Source: JALXCG01 sp026991065 [NCBI: Gemmatimonadota bacterium]
GTDB lineage: Bacteria; GCA-2686955
Direction of reading: 5' to 3'
Assembly: GCA_026991065.1 (NCBI GenBank)
Contig: JALXCG010000520.1
Coordinates: 1 to 5,478, forward strand
Length of the DNA stretch: 5,478 nt
A program made the position numbers and the translations under genes. The notes below the pieces were generated by a model. The model was not told the DNA's origin. It worked only from the letters and a program-made list of their open reading frames with translations, and did no database searches. Below, piece by piece: positions 1 to 5,478 of this stretch. Within the stretch, counting starts at the first letter, position 1, and every line of letters starts with the position of its first letter.

Positions 1-1679
1 CCCAACGAGAGCGGGATCGAGGGATCGATCGACACTGCACGCCGGCAATGGTTGCAAAGAGTGCGAACCAGTCGCTGGGCAACGATGATGTTGATCGCGT
101 GAGCGATCAGGAAGGGCTCGATTCCCAACTTGTAGAGCCTGGAGACTGCCGAAGGCGCATCGTTGGTGTGCAGAGTGGAGAAGGTCAGATGGCCGGTGTT
201 GGCGAGTTTGATGGCGATGTCGGCGGTGGTCTTGTCGCGCATCTCTCCAACCATGACGATATCGGGGTCATGGCGAAGGATGGCGCGCAGCGCCTGCTCG
301 AAGTTCAGCTTTGGATTGAGCTTGACCTGGCGGGCGCCGGGAATGATGTACTCCACGGGATCTTCGACGGTTATCGCGTTCAGAGAGGGGTTGAGCACGC
401 GGTGCAGCGCCGCGACCAGGGTCGTCGATTTCCCGCTCCCGGTTGGCCCTGTGAGAATGATGATCCCTTGCGGACGCCGCACGGCGCTCTCGAAATCCTG
501 CCGCGCCTGCTCAAGAAAGCCGATCGCCTCAAGATCCGTGATCAGCTTGCGATCGTCGAGCACCCGCAGCACGGCACTCTCCAGCCGGCGCCGATTCTCC
601 TGGCCAACGATCGGTAGAATCGATACCCGAAAGCGGATGTTGTGCCCGTCGATATCCCGCTGGATATATCCATCCTGGGCGGCATCACGCTCAAAACGGT
701 CGACGTTGCGCGCGCGATCCTTGACCACCGCGATGATCGCCTCCGGGTTCAGCCCGTTCTGCTCCAGCCACAGTTGTAGTCGGCCATCCACGCGAAAACG
801 GATCTGCACACCATCCACACCGGATGGCAGGATGTGAATATCACTGGCACCGCGCCGCACAGCTTCGAGAAGGCAGCCTTCCACCAGATTGGTGAGCGCG
901 GAGTGATGGATCTCGATGACCTCCTCCGGTTCGCTCTCCTCGGTGCCGGAAAACTCCTCGTCAACTTGTCCAAGATCGCGCAGGTATCGGTTGTCGTCCT
1001 GTATGGCCCGATCAAAGAACTCGCGCACCCTGGCGCGTGGCGCGAAAAGCAACTCATAGCGCGCCAGTCCCATCTGCCGCGTAAGACGCACAATCCGCGG
1101 ATCCGTGGGAACCGGAGTGGCCAGCCGCACGGGCGTGCCGTGCCGGTCGCGGTCGGCGAAGGGCGCCAGCGGTACATCACGCAGTTCCGCCAATATCTCG
1201 TCGGGGAGGTCCATCAGGAATCGAATGGCGAACTCCAAGGCATCGTCGGGCACCGCCTCTTCGCTGAGTTCGACCTCCTGAAACCCATACATGGAAGCGA
1301 TTTCCCGGGCCACCGCATCTTCGGGGACCCCACACTCCATGGTCAGAATCTCGCCCAAGCGCCGGCGTGAATCCGCCCCCTCCCCGCTTTGAATCTGCAG
1401 CGCCCGCTGCAACACGTGCTCGCCGATGATCCCGCGCTTGACCAGGCGTGTGCCGATGCGATCGGTGGCTTTGATCTCCAGCCGCCGATCCTGATCCGTC
1501 GTCCGATACTGCGCCGGTTCGCCCACCGAACCCGGTGCCGCCGCCAGCACTTCGAGATCCGAGTCGCTCCGGTGGGACGACATCGACGACACCCGCGACA
1601 CTGTCGGCGTGGCCTCCACGGGGGTCTCGCCAGGAGTATCCGCGCCTTCTCCGCGCCTGGATGCGAAGGGCAGCCTCAA
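1..1679 (-). CDS. pilB: Type IV pilus/type II secretion assembly ATPase, PilB/GspE family (3' end cut off by window edge)
   Basis: This is a cytoplasmic hexameric ATPase that powers pilin assembly through the PilC/GspF platform. Translating the minus strand gives 559 residues before the edge. A variable, probably disordered stretch (1-70) precedes a MshEN/GspE N-terminal domain (about 73-220). ASDIH follows at 278-282, Walker A GPTGSGKSTT at 411-420, an Asp box with VEDPVEY around E439-D440, Walker B HDPDIVMVGEMRD with catalytic Glu about 479, and a His box TLHTNDA with His504. Cys542 and Cys545 are the first CxxC of the PilB zinc site; the second CxxC and roughly 100 or more residues lie outside the window. 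All ATPase motifs are intact. The chosen start is a TTG that overlaps the TGA of pilC, implying translational coupling. An ATG at codon 33 (5' base 1583) is the alternative, since the first 70 residues are not conserved-looking. Sequence alone does not fully separate PilB from GspE; the neighbouring pilin and pilC favour a pilus-like role. Confidence 0.95.
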   Translation of the reverse strand, partial: MRLPFASRRGEGADTPGETPVEATPTVSRVSSMSSHRSDSDLEVLAAAPGSVGEPAQYRTTDQDRRLEIKATDRIGTRLVKRGIIGEHVLQRALQIQSGEGADSRRRLGEILTMECGVPEDAVAREIASMYGFQEVELSEEAVPDDALEFAIRFLMDLPDEILAELRDVPLAPFADRDRHGTPVRLATPVPTDPRIVRLTRQMGLARYELLFAPRARVREFFDRAIQDDNRYLRDLGQVDEEFSGTEESEPEEVIEIHHSALTNLVEGCLLEAVRRGASDIHILPSGVDGVQIRFRVDGRLQLWLEQNGLNPEAIIAVVKDRARNVDRFERDAAQDGYIQRDIDGHNIRFRVSILPIVGQENRRRLESAVLRVLDDRKLITDLEAIGFLEQARQDFESAVRRPQGIIILTGPTGSGKSTTLVAALHRVLNPSLNAITVEDPVEYIIPGARQVKLNPKLNFEQALRAILRHDPDIVMVGEMRDKTTADIAIKLANTGHLTFSTLHTNDAPSAVSRLYKLGIEPFLIAHAINIIVAQRLVRTLCNHCRRAVSIDPSIPLSL

Positions 1680-3022
1680 TGGTAGATCCCGGGTGGTGTC
1701 GGATGAATCATCGCGGTTTCCGACGACACCACAGTGATCCCAACCATCACGATGGTGATCAGGAGCGCGCTCCAGATCTGCACCAGATCGACCACTGCCT
1801 TAAGGCGATAGGTGGTTTCCGATTCGTAGTAGTTCGCTAGTTGCAGGGCGGTCTTGCGCAGAGTTCCGGTTTCCGCGCCGGTTCGCAGTCGAGATATTGC
1901 GGTTTGGGTAAAGATGCCTGTGCTCTCCAGGGCTTCAACAAAGCCGGTTCCAGTGCGGACCATGCGCGGCAGAACCTCCTCCTTGATGCGTTTTTCGAAA
2001 TAGCGGTTTTGACACGACTCCGCGGCGACCCGAATCACCTCAATGTTGTCCCCCGAACCGCTGTAGGTCGCATGGAACACGCGGCAGAAAATCTCGATCG
2101 CGGTTTTCTGCAGGATGGATCCGATCACCGGAACCTTGAGCGAATACTCATCCAGCCAGAGCCTGCTCCGCGGGTGACGAAACACCAGAATGCCTCCGGC
2201 CAGGATCGCGAACAGGCCGCCAGCGATCGCAAGATGATGGGCAAAGACATAGTCCTTGAACGCGAGCGTCGCTCCCGTCATGGGCGGCATTTCGATCTTG
2301 TACTTGATCAGCAGATCGGCGGTCTTCGGAAAGATGTAGCCAACATAGAACCAAATCACGCCGAGCAAGGCCAACGCCGTGAACATCGGCATGAGCAGAG
2401 CCGAGCGCATCATCTTGCTGAATTCCGCGCGCCGCTCCAGGAACTTGGCGGCGGATTCATAGACTTCCACCATGTTGCCACTGGTCGAGGCGATGCCGAG
2501 CATATAGGCGGGAAAACGCCCAAATATGCCCTTGTGCTTGCCAAAGACCTCGTGACCGCTGCGGCCGTCTTTCAAGTCGCTCTGGATCTCTTCCAGCGCT
2601 TCGCGCATGGCGCGATTGGGGAAATCGTTCTTCAAAAGGGAGAGGATCTCGTCGTACGGCAAATGCTCGCGCAGAAGATCCGCGGAGAGCCGCATGAAAG
2701 TCACAACATCCCGGAAAGAGGGCTTGAACAGCGGTCCGAACCAACGTGGCCGCACAGCTTCAACCCGATAGCCGGCCTTCACCAGCGCCGCTTCCACCTC
2801 GGCGGCGGTAAACGCCTTCTGCTCCCCCTTGATTACACTACCGGTGGCCCGCCGGGCTCTGAAGCAGAACGTTTTGCGCTGCTGAACGCCGGTCAAACGC
2901 AAGGCTTTCGACCGAGCAATCTCGGTTGCGCGGCGCCGCGCTTCCCGCCCGTTGGCGCAATGCAGAATCCCGGTGACCGGGCGATTCCGCGTGTTCACTC
3001 CTTGGTATCGATATACTGGCAT
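1676..3022 (-). CDS. pilC: Inner-membrane platform protein of type IV pilus/type II secretion, PilC/GspF family
   Basis: This is a polytopic membrane protein that links the assembly ATPase to pilin extraction. The 448 residues contain two T2SSF domains (about 104-228 and 306-430). Matching signatures appear in both: FMRLSADLL...LPYDEIL with STSGNM in the first, and FCRVFHATYSGSGDNIEV with AETGTL in the second. Hydrophobic segments lie at about 207-231, 264-281 and 411-433, the usual three-segment topology. The N-terminus is longer than usual: residues 3-47 and about 52-92 look like two copies of the small GspF N-terminal domain. A short polar tail (434-448) follows the last membrane segment. 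The ATG start gives a natural MPVYRYQG beginning; upstream is only a weak purine-rich GAGAGA ribosome site. The gene lies 233 bases downstream of the pilin, and its stop overlaps the TTG start of pilB. GspF is the alternative name; family assignment is firm. Confidence 0.95.
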   Translation of the reverse strand: MPVYRYQGVNTRNRPVTGILHCANGREARRRATEIARSKALRLTGVQQRKTFCFRARRATGSVIKGEQKAFTAAEVEAALVKAGYRVEAVRPRWFGPLFKPSFRDVVTFMRLSADLLREHLPYDEILSLLKNDFPNRAMREALEEIQSDLKDGRSGHEVFGKHKGIFGRFPAYMLGIASTSGNMVEVYESAAKFLERRAEFSKMMRSALLMPMFTALALLGVIWFYVGYIFPKTADLLIKYKIEMPPMTGATLAFKDYVFAHHLAIAGGLFAILAGGILVFRHPRSRLWLDEYSLKVPVIGSILQKTAIEIFCRVFHATYSGSGDNIEVIRVAAESCQNRYFEKRIKEEVLPRMVRTGTGFVEALESTGIFTQTAISRLRTGAETGTLRKTALQLANYYESETTYRLKAVVDLVQIWSALLITIVMVGITVVSSETAMIHPTPPGIYH

Positions 3023-3172
3023 GGTCTCTCTGCCTGGCTGAGTTTGTGCCGGCGATCACCCCGAGACACTGATCTTGCCGCTCCCTAGTCCACCCGACCC
3101 TCCGCCCCGCTCAATCCGCTTCTCTCTCGGACTGCGGCGCGCGATCACACATTGCTCGATGTTGGCGAAGGC

Positions 3173-3205
3173 AATCCCCGAGAAGCTCGACACTTCCCGG
3201 GGATT
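3173..3205 (-). other. Strong hairpin between pilin and pilC, possible partial terminator or mRNA-stabilising stem
   Basis: AATCCCCG (3173-3180) pairs with CGGGGATT (3198-3205). After one A/C mismatch, GAAG (3182-3185) pairs with CTTC (3193-3196) around a 7-base loop. That makes 12 pairs, the strongest hairpin seen in the 233-base gap, starting about 50 bases after the pilin stop. There is no T-run downstream on the minus strand, so a classical intrinsic terminator is unlikely. A processing or decay-blocking stem that raises pilin mRNA over pilC/pilB is the favoured reading. Confidence 0.45.
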
Positions 3206-3255
3206 CTGCCTGCCCCCGGCCCCCTACCGAACCGGGAGAATCCTACTCGCTGGTG

Positions 3256-3669
3256 TCATCGATCAGTGACCGACAGGGAAGCCCCCGATGGCGTCACCGT
3301 GCAAAGAACCGTCACCGGTGTGGAATTGCCATCCGCATCTTCCACGCCAACGCCCTGGATCACGACCAGCGTGTCATTCCCCGCCGTGGAGATTGAGAGC
3401 GTGCCGTTGTCATTGGTCGGCGTCGAGGTCAACTTGGCGATTCCGGCGGCATCCGCGGTCAAACCGGTGAATGACTTGCCGCCGCCTCCCATGCTGGTCG
3501 GCTTGCGGAAGTACTGCTGCGCTCGCGAAGCGATATTCAGCAAGTCATTCGATACGGCGTCGAGATTGGCGTTCGCGGCATTTTCGTTGAACATCGTGAT
3601 ACCCACCACGGTCGCAATACCGACGATGATGGCGCCCAAGACGATAAGAAGGATTTGTTGCTGGCCCAT
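3256..3669 (-). CDS. Pilin-like protein with non-canonical N-terminus
   Basis: The product is 137 residues. It begins MGQQQILL and has one hydrophobic helix (about 6-27), then an amphipathic helical stretch (about 28-56), a glycine run (61-64), and a Thr/Ser/Val-rich region that looks like beta strands, with a single Cys at 123. This is the layout of a type IV pilin or pseudopilin: an N-terminal helix that packs into the filament and a C-terminal beta head. It differs from the classical class in having no charged leader beyond Met-Gly and no Glu at position +5 of a Gly-cleaved form, where Leu7 would sit. Whether a prepilin peptidase cuts after Gly2 is unknown. The ATG has GGAG eight bases upstream. 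The gene is first in the inferred unit with pilC and pilB and lies below a sigma-54 promoter match, which fits an abundant filament subunit. The pilin role rests on context and architecture, not on a conserved signature. Confidence 0.8.
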   Translation of the reverse strand: MGQQQILLIVLGAIIVGIATVVGITMFNENAANANLDAVSNDLLNIASRAQQYFRKPTSMGGGGKSFTGLTADAAGIAKLTSTPTNDNGTLSISTAGNDTLVVIQGVGVEDADGNSTPVTVLCTVTPSGASLSVTDR

Positions 3670-3677
3670 GCGTGTAT

Positions 3678-3681
3678 CTCC
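3678..3681 (-). promoter_or_regulatory. Shine-Dalgarno sequence of the pilin gene
   Basis: GGAG on the minus strand lies eight bases before the ATG at 3669. It is the clearest ribosome binding site in the window and fixes the pilin start. Confidence 0.65.
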
Positions 3682-3699
3682 AGGGGGAAGGCATTGAGT

Positions 3700-3750
3700 G
3701 GAACCACCGCACTTCGGTGTTCCTCCGAGACGCGAGGCCTCGGCGCTCTC
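3700..3750 (-). promoter_or_regulatory. Structured 5' leader of the pilin mRNA: two adjacent stem-loops
   Basis: At 3700-3723 the arms GGAAC/GTTCC and ACCG/CGGT pair with a single bulged base and a 5-base loop. At 3727-3750 the sequence can fold with outer arms GAGA/TCTC around an imperfect GC-rich palindrome centred on GAGGCCTC. Both lie within the leader predicted from the sigma-54 promoter and leave the ribosome binding site free. Such stems can protect an abundant mRNA from 5' decay; they could also form in DNA only. No known riboswitch class is recognised. Confidence 0.4.
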
Positions 3751-3765
3751 GCTACAGTGCGGTCT

Positions 3766-3781
3766 TGCACGGCGCGTACCA
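3766..3781 (-). promoter_or_regulatory. Candidate sigma-54 (-24/-12) promoter of the pilin gene
   Basis: The minus strand reads TGGTACGCGCCGTGCA. Against the sigma-54 consensus TGGCACG-N4-TTGCA it matches 10 of 12 specified bases. The essential GG (3780-3779) and GC (3768-3767) are present at exact spacing. The start site would be near 3755, giving a leader of about 86 bases. Sigma-54 with a PilR-type activator is a known way of driving pilin genes in several bacteria. The match was found by eye, with no genome-wide background rate. Confidence 0.55.
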
Positions 3782-3820
3782 ATTCACGCTTTCTCGCAGT
3801 CCGCGGCGTTCAAGTAATTG

Positions 3821-3845
3821 GACGGCCGTCACTTATCCTTGACGG
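3821..3845. promoter_or_regulatory. Dyad upstream of the pilin promoter, possible activator (enhancer) site
   Basis: A perfect 6-base inverted repeat, CCGTCA-N8-TGACGG (3826-3845), overlaps the palindrome GACGGCCGTC (3821-3830), so three related half-sites are clustered. The centre is about 80 bases upstream of the inferred sigma-54 start site, where NtrC/PilR-type activators often bind. The binding protein is inferred, not recognised. Confidence 0.35.
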
Positions 3846-4027
3846 TTTGCGGCGGGGGCACAGCCCAGCGAAAAGGGAGATTGCCCAAGTCTTGAGCAGC
3901 CGCTACTGCGGTCTGATGTGCGGCCCCGCCCCAAGCCGGCGCTCGCGTGAAGCGGCGAGCAGCTTATTCCCCAACAACTTATGAACCTGGCGACAAATTG
4001 CTTCCGGGATCTACCGGGCATGATTAG

Positions 4028-4073
4028 GGCGGCTGCGCGATTCCCACCGTTGAACCGCGCTTGAACAGCCGCC
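4028..4073 (-). terminator. Long inverted repeat after the helicase-like gene, possible terminator
   Basis: GGCGGCTG (4028-4035) and CAGCCGCC (4066-4073) are exact inverted copies, and inner GCGC arms (4036-4039 and 4057-4060) can also pair with a one-sided bulge. The structure begins about 50 bases beyond the TAG stop at 4124. There is no U-rich tail, so if it ends transcription it may do so inefficiently or together with Rho. Its position between the helicase-like gene and the pilin promoter supports a boundary role. Confidence 0.3.
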
Positions 4074-4123
4074 ACGCGAAAGGAACGGAGGACCACAGCG
4101 GGAATCGAGGTTCTGCTCTTCCT

Positions 4124-5478
4124 CTATTCGAGCAGCGCGTTGAGCAAAGCGATGGCCCCGCGGCGCGTCTTCTGGTCGTAGTCCGGTTCGGGCAGTTGGA
4201 GACGCGCGGGACGGACCGGAGGCCCCATATTCCCAGCTTCCAGGTCAGCCAGGGCATCGCGCAGCAGGTCCGGCAGGAGTTCAAGAGCGGCAACCGCCGC
4301 ACCGGTGCCGAATGGAACTGCCTCGTGCAGGAAGACCCCCCCGCCATCAAACCCAGCGTGGGAAGGGTAGGCGGCGGCCACAACCTCGCCGAAAAAGCGA
4401 GCATCAATCCGCCAAAGCAGCCGCGAGCGGAGCAGGTGTGCGATGCATGCCAGCGCGGCCCCATATTCCGCACCAACGGCAATCGCTGCCTGGGCTGTGG
4501 CCGGCTGAAAATCGAGCCACATTGCTGTAGTCGGATAGGCGGTGGTGAAGGGCGGATCGAGTTCCATGCGTTCGGCCTTGCGACCACCGGTCTTGATCAA
4601 ATCATAGGATGAAACAGCATCAAACACTTCAAGGCGACCCAAAACCGGCAGAGAGCCATCGGCAAGCGGCGGTCGTGTTTCCCGTACTTCGAGGATTTCG
4701 TGGTGACGCCTTAACTGCGGCCTGGTCGCACGGCCAGCAGCAATTGCGCGGCGCTTTTCAAAGGTCACCCGTACCTCGCGCTCCTCCTGATCGACCGCGC
4801 GAACGCGCAGGGGTTGGTCCGCGATATGAAAGATCGCCCCCGGATGCGCGCGAAAAGCCAACTCTCCGTGCGAGAGCGTGCCGAGAAGCTCTGAGCGCCG
4901 TCCATGGGTCAGAACACGAAATGGCTCCCGCTCGATCAAGTCAGGTTGAATCAGCAGCTCGATCGGCTCCCACCCCTGATAGCGCCAGGCTTCACCGTGG
5001 CGCCCCTCTTCCGCCCGCTCCTCGCGTACCAGGCGCCGATCAAAAGGTGCCAAACGCTTCCACGCTCCAGGTCCAAACCAACGGTCATCCGCGCGCACAA
5101 AGGGTGCTTCGGCGCTGGCGGCGAGCAGATGATCGAGGTAAATCGCTTCCGATGCCGGGTCACACGCAGCGTAGCGGGCAGATGGAACAGGATGCGCTTC
5201 GATCCAAGCCGCGGCCTCAGGCGAGCGAACAATCCAGACGCCGCAGGCCATGGGCGGAGCCTGCCCCGGCCGCAGTCGTACCACCGGGACCGAGTGTGCG
5301 GCGGCGCCCAAAGCAGCCCGGATCGCCTTGACTGTGGCGCGACGTTGCTTACCGCCGACACTCCCCGCACTCTCCTGGACGATAACCCACGGAACTGTAC
5401 GCCGGGCGGGAGCCTCTTCTCCGCGGTCTGAATGAGTCAGGAGCGTGGCCCGGGCGCCGAGCAGAGACCGCCCATGGT
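4124..5478 (-). CDS. C-terminal part of an MrfA/Hrq1-like DEAD/DEAH helicase-family protein lacking the family's cysteines (5' end outside window)
   Basis: The frame is open from the right edge, giving 450 visible residues to a TAG stop, so the true start lies outside; a TTG at 5311 is an unlikely start. By recall, the order of motifs follows the C-terminal half of Bacillus MrfA. WIEAHP is followed by a DHLLAASAEAPF segment (family: DHLxCAAxELPF), then a beta-rich domain with HPGAIFHIADQPLRV (family: HxxAIYLHQ...YxV), then GRLEVFDAVSSYDLIK, a TTAMWLDF element, and a DUF1998-like region ending FLHEAVPFGTG (family: FLYDxYPGGxG). Members normally bind a metal through a CD cysteine and a CxC...CPxC cluster. 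Here RID stands at 4403-4411 and a cysteine-free tail at about 4196-4240. The sequence before WIEAHP has no recognisable QxxGRxGR motif VI. The reading frame is clean, so this seems a divergent, possibly non-helicase relative and not a fresh pseudogene. The helicase core, if any, is off-window. A DrmB-like DUF1998 protein is an alternative. Confidence 0.65.
   Translation of the reverse strand, partial: HGRSLLGARATLLTHSDRGEEAPARRTVPWVIVQESAGSVGGKQRRATVKAIRAALGAAAHSVPVVRLRPGQAPPMACGVWIVRSPEAAAWIEAHPVPSARYAACDPASEAIYLDHLLAASAEAPFVRADDRWFGPGAWKRLAPFDRRLVREERAEEGRHGEAWRYQGWEPIELLIQPDLIEREPFRVLTHGRRSELLGTLSHGELAFRAHPGAIFHIADQPLRVRAVDQEEREVRVTFEKRRAIAAGRATRPQLRRHHEILEVRETRPPLADGSLPVLGRLEVFDAVSSYDLIKTGGRKAERMELDPPFTTAYPTTAMWLDFQPATAQAAIAVGAEYGAALACIAHLLRSRLLWRIDARFFGEVVAAAYPSHAGFDGGGVFLHEAVPFGTGAAVAALELLPDLLRDALADLEAGNMGPPVRPARLQLPEPDYDQKTRRGAIALLNALLE

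Larger units (their letters stand above)
3670..4123. other. Non-coding region between the helicase-like gene and the pilin cluster
   Basis: I see no convincing gene on either strand in these 454 bases. From right to left they hold the 4028-4073 inverted repeat, a small GCTCGC/GCGAGC inverted repeat at 3941-3960, a short CCGC/GCGG hairpin at 3900-3911, the dyad at 3821-3845, the sigma-54-like promoter at 3766-3781, and the structured pilin leader. No convincing sigma-70 promoter was found on the minus strand. Confidence 0.6.

Noticed and set aside
1841-3088. A 415-codon open frame on the plus strand
   Set aside because: It is wholly antisense to pilC, whose conserved GspF motifs and membrane segments fix the true strand. 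Long antisense frames are expected in GC-rich genes.
3023-3255. Possible separate promoter for pilC in the gap (TTGCCT and a TGG...GGC string)
   Set aside because: There is no fitting -10 box at 17 bases, and the sigma-54-like string has wrong GG/GC spacing.
4028-4073. tRNA T-arm-like GGTTCAA within the inverted repeat
   Set aside because: The complementary stem, the rest of the cloverleaf and a CCA end are missing.
3833-4096. Small minus-strand frame of 87 codons starting at GTG in the non-coding region
   Set aside because: It has no good ribosome site, has Arg/Ser-rich low-quality composition, and runs through the 4028-4073 inverted repeat and the dyad.
4609-5331. Plus-strand open frame of 240 codons (and a 175-codon one overlapping it)
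   Set aside because: Both are antisense to the helicase-like gene, with Arg/Pro-rich composition and no recognisable motif.
4951-5370. Second minus-strand frame overlapping the helicase-like gene, considered as evidence of a frameshift restoring motif VI
   Set aside because: It contains RWYDCGRGRLRP but no clear QxxGRxGR, and the main frame is open and collinear with the family on the C-terminal side, so no frameshift is supported.
1-5478. CRISPR arrays, insertion sequences, rRNA genes or attachment sites
   Set aside because: No regularly spaced repeats, transposase frames, terminal inverted repeats or conserved rRNA segments were seen.

Overview
This looks like a stretch of a GC-rich bacterial chromosome. 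All supportable genes are on the minus strand, so transcription runs from high to low coordinates. From right to left there is the 3' part of a large gene related to MrfA/Hrq1-type DEAD/DEAH helicases (DUF1998-like C-terminus), a 454-base non-coding region, and a type IV pilus-like assembly cluster. The cluster consists of a small pilin-like protein, a PilC/GspF inner-membrane platform protein, and a PilB/GspE assembly ATPase cut off by the left edge of the window.

Taxonomy is uncertain. The pilin begins with a two-residue leader and a run of glutamines, lacks the usual Glu5, and carries a glycine run. The PilC has a doubled N-terminal domain. From memory this resembles pilus-like loci of Ignavibacteria and other FCB-group or candidate phyla, and the high GC would suit a GC-rich uncultured lineage of that kind. 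I could not test this.

The non-coding region 3670-4123 holds a good minus-strand sigma-54 (-24/-12) promoter match at 3766-3781. A dyad centred about 80 bases upstream of the inferred start site is placed like an enhancer site for an NtrC/PilR-type activator. The pilin leader has two adjacent stem-loops and a clear Shine-Dalgarno sequence. A further long inverted repeat just after the helicase-like gene may end its transcript.

The inferred unit is sigma-54 promoter, pilin, a strong hairpin in a 233-base gap, then pilC and pilB, which overlap at their stop and start. The hairpin may keep pilin output higher than that of the machinery genes. PilB would power assembly from the cytoplasm, PilC would couple it to the membrane, and the pilin would be the subunit. 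The helicase-like gene appears to be an unrelated neighbour. It is notable because the conserved metal-binding cysteines and the motif VI arginines expected in its family are missing.
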